Shown here: positions 8,504-18,062 of the stretch, piece by piece
Layout: each line of letters opens with the position of its first letter
How positions within the stretch are numbered: position 1 is the stretch's first letter
Assembly (NCBI RefSeq): GCF_014652815.1
Contig: NZ_BMZN01000005.1
Span: 2,499-66,498 of the forward strand
Source of the DNA: Alcaligenes pakistanensis
Lineage (GTDB): Bacteria > Pseudomonadota > Gammaproteobacteria > Burkholderiales > Burkholderiaceae_B
Direction of reading: 5' to 3'
Length of the DNA stretch: 64,000 nt
Notes under the pieces: model-generated
Databases searched by the model: none
Seen by the model: only the letters and a program-made list of their open reading frames with translations
What the model was told of the DNA's origin: nothing
Position numbers and translations under genes: made by a program

Positions 8504-9931
8504 ATGTATCAACACTTGGCCCTGTATATCAATGGTCAATTTCTGGATGGGCAAAGTCGCCAGACCCAGCCAGTCATTAACCCTGCCAACGGCAGCACCA
8601 TAGGCCAGTTGCCCCTGGCATCGCAGGCAGACCTGGACGCCGCCTTGCAGGCCGCCCACACCGCCTTCCAAAGCTGGCGTCACAGCTCGCCCATGGACCG
8701 CAGCGCCATCTTGCGCAAGGTCGCAGAACTGTCCCGCGAGCGCGCCCAGGAAATTGGCCGCAATCTGACGCTTGACCAAGGCAAACCGCTGGCTGAGGCA
8801 GTAGGCGAAATTTTGTCCTGCGCCGACCATGCGGATTGGCATGCCGAGGAATGCCGCCGTATTTATGGGCGCGTTATCCCCGCCCGTAATCCCAAGGTGC
8901 AGCAGTTGGTATTGCGCGAGCCCATTGGGGTCTGCGCCGCCTTTACGCCCTGGAACTTCCCGTATAACCAGGCCATTCGTAAGATCTGTGCGGCTATCGG
9001 AGCAGGCTGCACGATTATTCTGAAAGGCCCTGAGGACTCCCCCAGCGCCGTAATGGCGATCGCACAAGCATTCCATGACGCAGGTCTGCCTCCCGGCGTA
9101 CTGAATATTGTTTGGGGTGTACCGCAAGAGGTCTCCGACTACCTGATTCGCTCGCCTATCGTTCGTAAAGTTTCCTTTACTGGATCTGTCCCGGTGGGCA
9201 AACAGTTGGCGGCTCTGGCCGGTGCGCATATGAAACGCATCACCATGGAGTTGGGGGGACACTCTCCCGTCTTGGTACTGCCAGATGCGGATGTCGCACG
9301 TGCTGCCCGTCAACTAGCCCGATTCAAGATTCGTAATGCCGGACAGGTTTGCATCTCGCCCACCCGCTTTTATATCCACGATGATATTTACACCGCCTTT
9401 GTGGATCGCTTCACCGAAGAGCTGGCCAATGTGAAGGTAGGTGACGGTCTGGACCCCGATACCCAAATGGGGCCATTGGCGCACGAACGCCGTATCCCCA
9501 TGATGCAAAAGTTCGTGGATAACGCCCGCTCACTGGGTGGCAAAGTCGTGCTGGGCGGTGAGCAGATCAAGCGCGACGGTTTCTTTTTCTCGCCCACGGT
9601 GCTGACAGATATCCCTGACGATGCCCTGGTCATGACCGAAGAGCCTTTCGGCCCCATCGCTCCCTTGACCCGTTACAACAATCTGGACGATGCCATCGCC
9701 CGGGCCAACAGCCTGCCTTTTGGCTTGTCAGCCTATGCCTTCACGCAATCCTTACAAGATGCGCATCGACTGGGCACAGAGCTGGAATCAGGTATGGTCA
9801 ATATCAACCACTTTGGCAGCTCCCTGCCTGAGACCCCATTTGGCGGTGTCAAAGACAGCGGCATTGGCAGCGAAGGCGGTGCAGAAACCTTTGATGGATA
9901 CTTAGTCACCAAATTTGTGACGCAGATCTAA
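8504..9931 (+). CDS. NAD(P)-dependent aldehyde dehydrogenase, succinate-semialdehyde dehydrogenase-like
   Basis: A 475-residue class I aldehyde dehydrogenase. FTPWNFPYNQ at about 150 and the FTGSVPVG turn form the cofactor pocket. MELGGHSPV at about 250 carries the general-base Glu and GQVCISPTR at about 285 the catalytic Cys. EEPFGPIAPL and PFGGVKDSGIG lie near the C-terminus. Such enzymes oxidise aldehydes to acids with NAD(P). The succinate-semialdehyde assignment is the nearest subfamily by feel and is not proven. A GGAGG ribosome binding site lies just before the ATG. It is monocistronic, and the nearby TetR regulator may control it. Confidence 0.85.
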   Translation: MYQHLALYINGQFLDGQSRQTQPVINPANGSTIGQLPLASQADLDAALQAAHTAFQSWRHSSPMDRSAILRKVAELSRERAQEIGRNLTLDQGKPLAEAVGEILSCADHADWHAEECRRIYGRVIPARNPKVQQLVLREPIGVCAAFTPWNFPYNQAIRKICAAIGAGCTIILKGPEDSPSAVMAIAQAFHDAGLPPGVLNIVWGVPQEVSDYLIRSPIVRKVSFTGSVPVGKQLAALAGAHMKRITMELGGHSPVLVLPDADVARAARQLARFKIRNAGQVCISPTRFYIHDDIYTAFVDRFTEELANVKVGDGLDPDTQMGPLAHERRIPMMQKFVDNARSLGGKVVLGGEQIKRDGFFFSPTVLTDIPDDALVMTEEPFGPIAPLTRYNNLDDAIARANSLPFGLSAYAFTQSLQDAHRLGTELESGMVNINHFGSSLPETPFGGVKDSGIGSEGGAETFDGYLVTKFVTQI

Positions 9932-9940
9932 GACTGGCTC

Positions 9941-9963
9941 CTAGCCCCGCTTTGCGGGGCTAG
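9941..9963 (+). terminator. Stem-loop after the aldehyde dehydrogenase
   Basis: CTAGCCCCGC and GCGGGGCTAG pair around a TTT loop, a 10-bp GC-rich stem starting 10 nt after the stop codon. There is no T run after it, so termination may be partial or factor-dependent. Confidence 0.6.
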
Positions 9964-10037
9964 GGTGAACCCCTACTGTACTAACTACGCATTACCGTTA
10001 CATTATTCAAACACTCGTTTGAAATTAGGAATTAACG

Positions 10038-10691
10038 GTGAAACGCTCTGATCGGACACAGTCCTCTATCCTCGATGCAGCCGAACATTTATTCGCGCTG
10101 TACGGTCACGAAAACACCTCCATGCGCCAGATTACGGCGCAAGCCAAGGTAAACCTGTCAGCTGTCAATTATCACTTTGGCAGTAAAGACGGACTGACGC
10201 AGGCCGTGTTCCAGCGCCGCCTGAACAGCATCAATCAAGAGCGTCTGGAAAAGCTGGCCTGTTATCGTCAACAAGCCGGTGATGGTGCCCTGAAAGCCTC
10301 CCAAGTGGTGGACGCTTTTTTTGGACCACTGATCCGCCTGGCGGGTTCGGGAAACGGCGCGCCCCGCTCCTTTATTCCTTTGCCTGGGCAAGACCGCCCA
10401 GCGCCACAAGACTTCATCCAGTCCATCTGTTGGGATGAGCAAGTCGCCATCTTCCTGCCCTTCAAGCAGGCTTTGCACGAAGCCCTGCCCACGGTGCCCG
10501 AAGAAGAAATCATCTGGCGATTCCATTTCATGCTGGGTGCCACGTCCTACGCATTAATGGGCACCCAATCACTGCGTCGGGCCTTGCAATTACCCCTTAG
10601 CGACAGCCCTGAAAGTGAACAACAACTGCAACACCGTTTGATGAGTTTCTTGTTGGGTGGATTACGAGCCCCTTTACCAGCGAGCGCCTGA
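10038..10691 (+). CDS. TetR-family transcriptional regulator
   Basis: A 217-residue protein with a GTG start preceded by AGGA. The N-terminal helix-turn-helix spans about 8-55 (AAEHLFALYGHENTSMRQI, then VNLSAVNYHFGSKDGLTQAVF). The C-terminal ligand-binding half includes a PLPGQDRPAPQDF stretch and resembles the TetR C-terminal class seen near fatty-acid genes. It sits between the aldehyde dehydrogenase and the beta-oxidation cluster, so a role in controlling fatty-acid degradation is plausible but inferred. Its effector is unknown. Confidence 0.85.
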   Translation: MKRSDRTQSSILDAAEHLFALYGHENTSMRQITAQAKVNLSAVNYHFGSKDGLTQAVFQRRLNSINQERLEKLACYRQQAGDGALKASQVVDAFFGPLIRLAGSGNGAPRSFIPLPGQDRPAPQDFIQSICWDEQVAIFLPFKQALHEALPTVPEEEIIWRFHFMLGATSYALMGTQSLRRALQLPLSDSPESEQQLQHRLMSFLLGGLRAPLPASA

Positions 10692-10749
10692 GCTGAGTGG
10701 TCCCAACCGCCGAGCCGCACCAAGGTGAACCGTGCCCCCGGCAAGCCAA

Positions 10750-10995
10750 AAGTCAGCGTGGGGATATTTTCACCGCCGGGCCGCTCCCAAGGTAAAAAGC
10801 GCCCCCTTTAGGGGCAGCAAGCCGAAGGCGCAGCGTGGGGGTATTTTTTACCGCCGGGCCGCCCCAAGGTAAAAAGCGCCCCCTCGGGGGGCAGCAAGCC
10901 GAAGGCGCAGCGTGGGGGTATTTTTTACCGCCGGGCCGCCCCAAGGTAAAAAGCGCCCCCTCGGGGGGCAGCAAGCCGAAGGCGCAGCGTGGGGG
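10750..10995. repeat. 77-bp intergenic tandem repeat with GC-rich hairpins
   Basis: CAGCGTGGGG recurs at 10754, 10831, 10908 and 10985, exactly 77 bp apart, giving three full units plus a partial end. Each unit carries GGTAAAAAGCGCCCCC, a GGGG-rich complement and GCAGCAAGCCGAAGGCGCAG, and can fold into a hairpin (GCCCCC/GGGGGC). The last two units are nearly identical and the first has diverged. The array lies between the TetR gene and fadE. GC-rich intergenic repeats of this style are common in Burkholderiales genomes, where they may act as terminators. Confidence 0.92.
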
Positions 10996-11032
10996 CCTTC
11001 TTTTCTTTTTCTTGAGCTAGTCCGGAGTTTCT

Positions 11033-13378
11033 ATGTTTGTGACCTTGCTATTAATAGTGCTGGTGCTTGGCTGCGTCTACGTTCTCAAAAACCGGAGTCT
11101 GCGCAGCAAGTGGCTAAGCCGCCCAATTTACCGTGCCTTTTCGCGCGTTTTACCCGCCATGTCCCAAACTGAGCGCGATGCGCTGGAAGCGGGCACAGTT
11201 TGGTGGGAAAGCGAACTGTTTCGCGGCAAACCCAACTGGAACACCCTGGCCTCGTACCCCGCTTACCGACTGAGCGATGAAGAGCGTCAGTTTATGGACA
11301 ATGAAGTCAACGTGGCCTGCGCCATGATTGACGACTGGCAAGTCAGCCAGGAGGACTTCGACATGCCTGTCGAGGTCTGGAATTACCTGAAAGAAAACCG
11401 CTTCTTTAGCCTGATCATTCCCAAGGAATACGGAGGTCGTGGTTTCTCTGCACAAGCTCACTCGGCAGTGGTCGCTAAACTGTCTACCCGCAACTCGGCA
11501 TTGTCCGTGTCTGTCATGGTGCCCAACTCTTTGGGTCCGGCGGAATTGCTGCTGCACTACGGCACCGACGAACAAAAGCAACATTACCTGCCCCGTCTGG
11601 CCGATGGACGTGACATCCCCGCTTTCGCCCTGACCAGCCCGTGGGCCGGTTCCGACGCCGCCTCTATCCCAGACATCGGTATTGTGTGCAAAGGCGAATG
11701 GGAAGGCCAGGAAGTACTGGGCATGCGCGTCACCTGGGACAAGCGTTACATCACACTGGCTCCGGTTTGCACCTTGCTGGGCTTGGCCTTCCGCCTGTAT
11801 GACCCGGACGGTTTACTGGGCGGTGAAAAAGACATTGGCATTACCTGCGCCCTGGTCCCTAGCGATCACCCCGGCGTGGACACTGGCCGCCGCCACTTCC
11901 CCTTGAACGCCATGTTCATGAACGGCCCCACCCGCGGCAACGATGTGTTTATGCCGCTGGAATTCATTATTGGTGGCCCGGACATGGCCGGCCAAGGTTG
12001 GCGCATGTTGATGGAATGTCTGGCTGCCGGCCGCTCCATCTCCTTGCCCTCCTCGTTTACCGGTATGGCCAAGCTGACCAGCCGCGCTGTCGGGGGTTAC
12101 TCCGCTGTTCGTACACAGTTCCGCAGTGCTATCAGCAAGTTTGAAGGTGTGGAAGAAGCTCTGGCTCGTATCGCTGGTCACACCTACGCCATGGATGCCG
12201 CCCGCACCATGACGGCAGCAGCAGTTGATCTGGGCGAAAAGCCTTCCGTGGTGTCGGCCATCGTTAAGTATCACGTAACCGAGCGTGGCCGTATTGTGGT
12301 CAATGACGGCATGGACGTGATTGGCGGTAAAGGTATTTGCCTTGGCCCGTCAAACTTCCTGGGCCGTGCTTATCAGCAAATTCCCGTCGGTATCACAGTA
12401 GAAGGCGCCAACATTCTGACGCGCAGCCTGATCATCTTTGGGCAAGGTGCCATCCGTTGCCATCCCTTCATTCTGGAAGAGATGACCGCCGCCCTGAATC
12501 CCGACCGCGAAGCTGGTCTGCGTAAATTCGATGAGTCCTTCTGGGCGCACATTCGTTATACCCTGGCCAATACCGGCCGATCTTTCTGGCTGGGTCTGGG
12601 TGGCTGGCGCTTGCTTAGTGGCCCCACCGGCACCTCCAAGGCCATGCACACCTACTACAGTCAGGCCAGCCGTTACAGCGCCGCTTTCTCGCTATTGGCC
12701 GATGCCTCCATGCTGGTCTTGGGCGGTTCCCTGAAAATGCGTGAACGCCTGTCCTCGCGCCTGGGTGATGTGCTGTCTGAGCTCTATATGCTTAGTGCCG
12801 TCATGAAGCGCTATCAAGATGAAGGTCGCCAGCAAGAAGACGCTCCTTTGGCTCATTGGGCTGCTCAAGATGCCTTGATGCGTGCTCAACACGCCCTGGA
12901 CAAGGTACTGGAAAACTTCCCCAATCGTCCTTTGGCTGCTGTGCTGCGTTTCCTGGTCTTCCCAATCGGGCAACGTCGTCTGGGCCCCAATGACCAACTG
13001 GACCACACCGTCGCGAAACTGCTGACCAAGCCCGGCCCCACTCGTGATCGCCTGACTTATGACACTTACCTGCCTGAAGACGATCAAGAGCCCGTCGGTG
13101 CAATTGAAGCCGCTTTACTGGCTTCGCTGAGCACCCGCGACATTGACGCCAAAATCCGTCAGTTCGAGAAAAGCGGTCAGTTGCAGGACAACCCCAAAGC
13201 CAACGTGCGCGATCTGGCCGAAGCCGTCTTCCAGGCTGGCGGCATCACCGCTCAGGAATACGAGCAAATCCAGGCACGCGACATTGTGCGCGACCGGGTT
13301 ATTGCGGTGGATGATTTCCCCTTCGATCTGCGTCGGGAAAAGCCTGCCGCTGAAACCGCCAGCGGGAGCCAAGCATGA
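11033..13378 (+). CDS. fadE: Long-form acyl-CoA dehydrogenase FadE
   Basis: A 781-residue flavoenzyme for the first oxidation step of beta-oxidation (acyl-CoA to trans-2-enoyl-CoA). The length is close to E. coli FadE and about twice that of ordinary acyl-CoA dehydrogenases. A hydrophobic N-terminal helix (FVTLLLIVLVLGCVYVL) probably anchors it at the inner membrane. Core motifs include FFSLIIPKEYGGRGFSAQAH, FALTSPWAGSDAASIPD and DGMDVIGGKGICLGP, and a DUF1974-like C-terminal extension follows. It is followed with a 4-nt overlap by the thiolase gene and heads the beta-oxidation operon. Confidence 0.94.
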   Translation: MFVTLLLIVLVLGCVYVLKNRSLRSKWLSRPIYRAFSRVLPAMSQTERDALEAGTVWWESELFRGKPNWNTLASYPAYRLSDEERQFMDNEVNVACAMIDDWQVSQEDFDMPVEVWNYLKENRFFSLIIPKEYGGRGFSAQAHSAVVAKLSTRNSALSVSVMVPNSLGPAELLLHYGTDEQKQHYLPRLADGRDIPAFALTSPWAGSDAASIPDIGIVCKGEWEGQEVLGMRVTWDKRYITLAPVCTLLGLAFRLYDPDGLLGGEKDIGITCALVPSDHPGVDTGRRHFPLNAMFMNGPTRGNDVFMPLEFIIGGPDMAGQGWRMLMECLAAGRSISLPSSFTGMAKLTSRAVGGYSAVRTQFRSAISKFEGVEEALARIAGHTYAMDAARTMTAAAVDLGEKPSVVSAIVKYHVTERGRIVVNDGMDVIGGKGICLGPSNFLGRAYQQIPVGITVEGANILTRSLIIFGQGAIRCHPFILEEMTAALNPDREAGLRKFDESFWAHIRYTLANTGRSFWLGLGGWRLLSGPTGTSKAMHTYYSQASRYSAAFSLLADASMLVLGGSLKMRERLSSRLGDVLSELYMLSAVMKRYQDEGRQQEDAPLAHWAAQDALMRAQHALDKVLENFPNRPLAAVLRFLVFPIGQRRLGPNDQLDHTVAKLLTKPGPTRDRLTYDTYLPEDDQEPVGAIEAALLASLSTRDIDAKIRQFEKSGQLQDNPKANVRDLAEAVFQAGGITAQEYEQIQARDIVRDRVIAVDDFPFDLRREKPAAETASGSQA

Positions 13379-14670
13379 GTTTTCAACCGGTCTATATTAT
13401 TGACGGCGCGCGCAGCCCGTTTCTGAAAGCGCGTAATGCGCCCGGCCCTTTCTCGGCCGGAGATCTGGCCGTGCAAACGGGCCGCGAGCTGCTGCTGCGT
13501 CAACCCTTTGACGCCCCGCAGCTTAGCGAGGTGATTCTGGGTTGCGCCGCCCCCTCGCCCGATGAAACCAATATCGGCCGGGTTTTGGGTCTGCGTCTGG
13601 GCACAGGCCACAAAGTGCCCGGCTGGACGGTGATGCGCAACTGCGCCTCGGGCATGCAAGCCCTGGACTCCGGCATTCAGGCCATTCAAACCGGACGCTC
13701 GGATTTAGTGCTGGCCGGTGGCGTCGATGCCCTGTCCCACGCCCCCATTTTATTTAGCGATGAGATGGTGCGCTGGCTGGCAGTGTGGGGCAAAGCCCGC
13801 AGCGTGGGAGCACGTATCAAAGCCCTGCGTGGCCTGCGCCTGTCCTATCTAAAACCTGTCATTGGCCTGCTCAAAGGGCTGACTGATCCGGTAGTGGGTT
13901 TGTCCATGGGACAGACCGCTGAAAACCTGGCGCATGAGTTCGGTATTACTCGCCAGGATATGGACGAGTTCGCAGCCCGCAGCCACCGTCTGACTCTGCG
14001 TGCTCAACAAGAAAATGCTTTTGAGGAAATTGTGCCGCTTAGCGATCAGCGCGGTAACAGCTACCCCCAAGATGACGGCGTACGCGAGGACTCAACCCCT
14101 GACAAACTCGCCAAGCTACGCCCGGTCTTTGACCCTCCGTGGGGCAACGTCACGGCCGGCAATAGCTCCCAGGTCACCGATGGCGCTGCCTTACTGATTC
14201 TGGCCAGTGAAGCAGCTGTCCAAGAACACAAACTTACCCCTATTGGCCGCATTGTGGATGCGCAATGGGCAGGCTTGGACCCGGCCACCATGGGCCTAGG
14301 CCCCGTGTTTGCCGCCACCCCTATTTTGGAACGCAACCGACTGAGCCTAAATGGCCTGGACTTGTGGGAAATCAACGAAGCCTTTGCAGCGCAAGTGCTG
14401 GCATGTCGCGCTGCATGGGACGATCAGGAGTGGTGCCAGAAGCATCTGGGTCGTGATGCCTTGGGACTGCTGGAGATGGACAAGCTCAATGTGGACGGCG
14501 GTGCCATTGCAATCGGCCATCCGGTGGGTGCTTCCGGTGCCCGGATTGTGCTGCATTGCCTGAACGCCCTGCGTCGTCGCAATTTACGCCTGGGTATGGC
14601 CGCCATTTGTATTGGCGGCGGTCAAGGTGGCGCCATGCTGATCGAATCGCTGCAAGGAACAGAATCATGA
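13375..14670 (+). CDS. fadI: Acetyl-CoA C-acyltransferase (FadI-type thiolase)
   Basis: A 431-residue thiolase that cleaves 3-ketoacyl-CoA. The nucleophilic Cys is in MRNCASGMQALDSGIQ (about residue 88). The other catalytic elements are the NEAFAAQ motif, GGAIAIGHPVGASGAR with the active-site His, and CIGGGQGGAM with the second Cys. The length matches the FadI subtype, which partners with FadJ. Its ATG overlaps the fadE stop and its stop overlaps the fadJ start, each as ATGA, indicating a translationally coupled operon. Confidence 0.92.
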   Translation: MSFQPVYIIDGARSPFLKARNAPGPFSAGDLAVQTGRELLLRQPFDAPQLSEVILGCAAPSPDETNIGRVLGLRLGTGHKVPGWTVMRNCASGMQALDSGIQAIQTGRSDLVLAGGVDALSHAPILFSDEMVRWLAVWGKARSVGARIKALRGLRLSYLKPVIGLLKGLTDPVVGLSMGQTAENLAHEFGITRQDMDEFAARSHRLTLRAQQENAFEEIVPLSDQRGNSYPQDDGVREDSTPDKLAKLRPVFDPPWGNVTAGNSSQVTDGAALLILASEAAVQEHKLTPIGRIVDAQWAGLDPATMGLGPVFAATPILERNRLSLNGLDLWEINEAFAAQVLACRAAWDDQEWCQKHLGRDALGLLEMDKLNVDGGAIAIGHPVGASGARIVLHCLNALRRRNLRLGMAAICIGGGQGGAMLIESLQGTES

Positions 14671-16610
14671 TGCCCGTCACTACCTTGAATTTGCAAAATT
14701 TCACGCTCTATACGGACGATCAGCAGATTAACTGGCTGAAAATCGATTGTGTCGGCAGTTCGGTCAACCGCTTATCGGCTGCCGTTCTGCAAGAGCTGAA
14801 CCAAGCTTTGGATTATCTGAGCAGCCATCAACCTAAGGCGCTGATTATTTACTCCGGCAAGACCGCCGGTTTTATCGCTGGCGCTGATATTGACGAATTT
14901 TCCGAGCACAACAACAACCCTGAAAAAGGGCTGGCACTGGTGACTCGAGGCTGGACGGTTTTCAACAAGCTGGCTAAACAAAGCTACCCCACTCTGGCGC
15001 TGGTACAAGGCCATTGCCTAGGCGGTGGTTTGGAACTGGCCCTGGCGTGCCGATACTGCCTGGCCGTGGATCAAACCGATACGCGTCTGGCACTGCCTGA
15101 AGTCATGTTGGGTATTTTCCCCGGCTGGGGTGGCATGTTGCGCCTGCCGGAATATATCGGTCCCGCCGCTGCCATGGACTTGATGCTCAGTGGCAAAAGT
15201 GTAGATGCCCGTAAAGCCGCCCGCCTGGGTATGGTCGATGCTTGCGTTCCCGTCCGGCTGGCCAAGCAGGCTGCCGTCAAGCAGGTGCTCAGTGGCAAGA
15301 AACCACGCCGCGTCAGTGGCCTGCCACGTCTTATGAATACCAAACTGCTGCGCCCCCTGGTGGCTGGCCAAGTACGCAAGCAGCTAGAGAAGCGCGATCC
15401 GTATCAGCACTACCAGGCACCCCGAGCGATTCTGGAGATCTGGGAGAAGCACAACGGCAATGCCTTGAAGGCCCCCGAGCTGATTGAGCAGATCACCCGT
15501 TCTGACACTGCCGTCAATCTACTGCGTGTATTTCATCTGCAGGAACGACTGAAAAGCGTAGGCAAGCATTCGAGCACTCAGGAAGTGGGGCATGTCCACG
15601 TGGTGGGTGCGGGCGTTATGGGGGGTGATATTGCTGCCGTATGCGCCCTGAAAGGCCTGCGTGTGACACTGCAGGACCAGGATAGAAAGCGCATCGCTCA
15701 GGCCCAAGGCCGCGCTGCCAAGCTGTTCCAGCGCCGTCTGAAAGACCGCAGGCTCGTGCAGGCCGCCCTGGACCGCCTGATACCAGACCCGGACGGCCAC
15801 GGCATCCCTTCTGCGGATCTGGTTCTGGAAGCCATCTTCGAGAACGTTGAGGCCAAACGCAGCCTGTACGCCAGCATCGAACCTAAGTTGAAACCCACTG
15901 CGGTCCTAGCGACCAATACCTCCAGCTTGCCCTTATCCGAACTCAGCCTGAATCTGGCCAAACCGGAGCGCTTGGTGGGTATTCACTTCTTCAACCCGGT
16001 ATCTCGCATGCCGCTGATTGAAGTTGTGGAAAGCGAACTCCTGGCCCCCGAGGTACGCAGTGCCGCCTACGCCTTCGTGAACCAGATTGGCAAGCTGCCC
16101 CTACCTGTCAAAGACAGCCCCGGTTTTCTGGTCAATGCGGTGCTAGCGCCCTATATGTTGGAGGCCATGCGCTGCGTCGACGAAGGGCTGGACCCCGCTA
16201 CCGTGGACAAAGCCATGCTGCAATTCGGTATGCCGATGGGGCCACTAGAGCTGGCCGACACCGTGGGCCTGGATATTGCCCGTGACGCCGGTGCCCAGTT
16301 AAGTCAGCAAGCCGTCATGCCTGCCTGCCTGAAAACCCATTTGGATCGCCAGGAACTAGGCCGTAAAACAGGCCAGGGTTTCTACACCTGGAAAGACGGT
16401 AAAGCCCAGAAACCCCCAGCGGGAACAGTTTCAAGCGGTCTGGCAGATCGACTGATTAAACCCCTTATCGAACAGACCGAACACCAAGTCCGTATCGGCG
16501 TGGTGGAGGACGAAGACCTGGCCGATGCGGGTGTGATTTTCGGTACAGGCTTTGCCCCATTCCACGGTGGCCCCCTACATTACAAAGCAACACAAAAACA
16601 ACGCAATTAG
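14667..16610 (+). CDS. fadJ: Enoyl-CoA hydratase/3-hydroxyacyl-CoA dehydrogenase (FadJ-type alpha subunit)
   Basis: A bifunctional 647-residue enzyme. An N-terminal crotonase domain (about 20-200) contains QGHCLGGGLELALACRYCLA and LPEVMLGIFPGWGG with both catalytic Glu residues. A Rossmann domain follows at about 310-490 (VVGAGVMGGDIAA, HFFNPVSRMPLIEVV), then the dehydrogenase C-terminal domain (KDSPGFLVNAVLAPYMLEA). The end is short (GVIFGTGFAPFHGGP), slightly shorter than E. coli FadJ. The ATG at 14667 is chosen for the upstream AAGGAA and the ATGA overlap. An adjacent ATG at 14670 is equally possible. Confidence 0.93.
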   Translation: MMPVTTLNLQNFTLYTDDQQINWLKIDCVGSSVNRLSAAVLQELNQALDYLSSHQPKALIIYSGKTAGFIAGADIDEFSEHNNNPEKGLALVTRGWTVFNKLAKQSYPTLALVQGHCLGGGLELALACRYCLAVDQTDTRLALPEVMLGIFPGWGGMLRLPEYIGPAAAMDLMLSGKSVDARKAARLGMVDACVPVRLAKQAAVKQVLSGKKPRRVSGLPRLMNTKLLRPLVAGQVRKQLEKRDPYQHYQAPRAILEIWEKHNGNALKAPELIEQITRSDTAVNLLRVFHLQERLKSVGKHSSTQEVGHVHVVGAGVMGGDIAAVCALKGLRVTLQDQDRKRIAQAQGRAAKLFQRRLKDRRLVQAALDRLIPDPDGHGIPSADLVLEAIFENVEAKRSLYASIEPKLKPTAVLATNTSSLPLSELSLNLAKPERLVGIHFFNPVSRMPLIEVVESELLAPEVRSAAYAFVNQIGKLPLPVKDSPGFLVNAVLAPYMLEAMRCVDEGLDPATVDKAMLQFGMPMGPLELADTVGLDIARDAGAQLSQQAVMPACLKTHLDRQELGRKTGQGFYTWKDGKAQKPPAGTVSSGLADRLIKPLIEQTEHQVRIGVVEDEDLADAGVIFGTGFAPFHGGPLHYKATQKQRN

Positions 16611-16670
16611 CCCAGATTGGCACAAATACCTATACGCCGATTGGCCTAGGTCATGCACCATAGAAAACAA

Positions 16671-16690
16671 ACAGGTGTTTTAAAACCTGT
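16671..16690. promoter_or_regulatory. Inverted repeat upstream of fadL
   Basis: ACAGGT and ACCTGT flank an AT-rich GTTTTAAA centre in the 123-bp gap between fadJ and fadL, about 45 nt before the fadL start. It has the form of an operator for a TetR- or FadR-like regulator, or a weak terminator. No regulator is known for it. Confidence 0.35.
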
Positions 16691-16733
16691 CCCAAGCCTC
16701 TGTCAGACGTCACCTATACCTTGGAGAAGAGAC

Positions 16734-18053
16734 ATGAAAAAGACGGTTGTAGCTTTGCGTACCATTCCCGCCTTGCTGATCCCGCTGGGAATGAGCATGG
16801 GTATGGGCCAGGCCCACGCGGCTGGTTTTAACTTGCTTGAACAAAATGCGAGCGGCCTGGGCAATGCCTACGCAGGTTCGGCCGCCATTGGTGAAAATGC
16901 CAGCACCATCTACTTCAATCCGGCTGGCATGACTCTGCTGCCCGAGAGCAACTTCTCGGCTGGCTTTAACGTCATTAAACCTACCTTCAAATTTTCCGAT
17001 AAAGGCAGTACTGACCCTCTCGCGCTGACCGGTGGAGCCAGCCGTCCAGCCACCGGTGGTTCGGGTGGAGATGCCGGTAAAGTGGCGGCTGTTCCCAATA
17101 TTTATTTGTCCCACCAGCTCTCTCCCAAATGGTGGGTGGGCCTGGGTATTGGTGTGCCTTTTGGTCTGACAACGGAATATGACGAAGGCTGGGTTGGCCG
17201 TTACCACTCCGAAAAATTTGCGATTGAAACCGTCAACGTCAACCCGTCGGTGGCCTATAAGGTCAACGATCAGTTGTCCTTCGGTGTCGGTGTGAACTGG
17301 CTGCACATTGATGCAGACTACCGCCTGGCTACCCCCGCTGGCTATCACCCGGTACTGGGCCCACTGGACCTGGACACCCGCGTCAAGATGAAAGGCGACG
17401 CCTGGGGCTGGAACGCCGGTTTGCTGTATCAAATTACCCCCAGCACACGTCTGGGCGTCTCCTACCGCTCGCAAATCAAAGTCACGGCTGACGGCGACAC
17501 CAAGCTGCGCAACCGCAACGTACCAACTGGCGCTCCCAACATCAACTGGGATGCTGAAGCCACCATCAAACTGCCTGACACCGCCATTGTCAGCTTGGTG
17601 CACGACCTGAATTCGCGCTGGCAATTGCTGGCCGACGTGTCCTGGACAGGCTGGAGCAGCATTCCACGTCTGACCATTGAAAACAGCGGCCCCGGTGCCA
17701 AGGATTCTGGTCTGGAACTGAAATTCAAGGACGCATGGCGCGTGGCCCTGGGTGCCAACTACCACTACAACGAACAGTGGACCTTCAAGGGTGGTGTGGC
17801 TTGGGACCAATCGCCTGTACGCGACAAAAACTACCGCCCAACCGCCCTGCCTGATAGCGACCGCTACTGGCTGTCCCTGGGTGCCCAATACCGTGCCAGC
17901 AAGAACGCCACCTGGGATATCGGCTACACCCACTTGTTCCTGAAAAACACGGACATGAACAACAACACCGACCTGAACGGTCGTGGCCTGACTCGCGGTA
18001 CCTACAAGAACAGCGGTGACATTCTGGGCGTGCAGTTCAGCTATCGCTTCTAA
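16734..18053 (+). CDS. fadL: FadL/OmpP1-family long-chain fatty acid outer-membrane transporter
   Basis: A 439-residue outer-membrane beta-barrel. The start at 16734 has GGAGA 6-10 nt upstream and yields a signal peptide cut after AHA. The mature protein begins AGFNLLEQNASGLGNAYAGS, the FadL N-terminal plug with its NPA element (YFNPAGMTLLP). The protein ends in F (GVQFSYRF), as required for barrel insertion. It moves hydrophobic substrates such as long-chain fatty acids across the outer membrane. It lies between fadJ and fadD genes, which supports that substrate class. Confidence 0.92.
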   Translation: MKKTVVALRTIPALLIPLGMSMGMGQAHAAGFNLLEQNASGLGNAYAGSAAIGENASTIYFNPAGMTLLPESNFSAGFNVIKPTFKFSDKGSTDPLALTGGASRPATGGSGGDAGKVAAVPNIYLSHQLSPKWWVGLGIGVPFGLTTEYDEGWVGRYHSEKFAIETVNVNPSVAYKVNDQLSFGVGVNWLHIDADYRLATPAGYHPVLGPLDLDTRVKMKGDAWGWNAGLLYQITPSTRLGVSYRSQIKVTADGDTKLRNRNVPTGAPNINWDAEATIKLPDTAIVSLVHDLNSRWQLLADVSWTGWSSIPRLTIENSGPGAKDSGLELKFKDAWRVALGANYHYNEQWTFKGGVAWDQSPVRDKNYRPTALPDSDRYWLSLGAQYRASKNATWDIGYTHLFLKNTDMNNNTDLNGRGLTRGTYKNSGDILGVQFSYRF

Positions 18054-18062
18054 GGATGCACT

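Noticed and set aside
10753-11172. Open frames within the 77-bp repeat
   Set aside because: Their length comes from the 77-bp repeat being read through in several frames; the residues just repeat and match no family.
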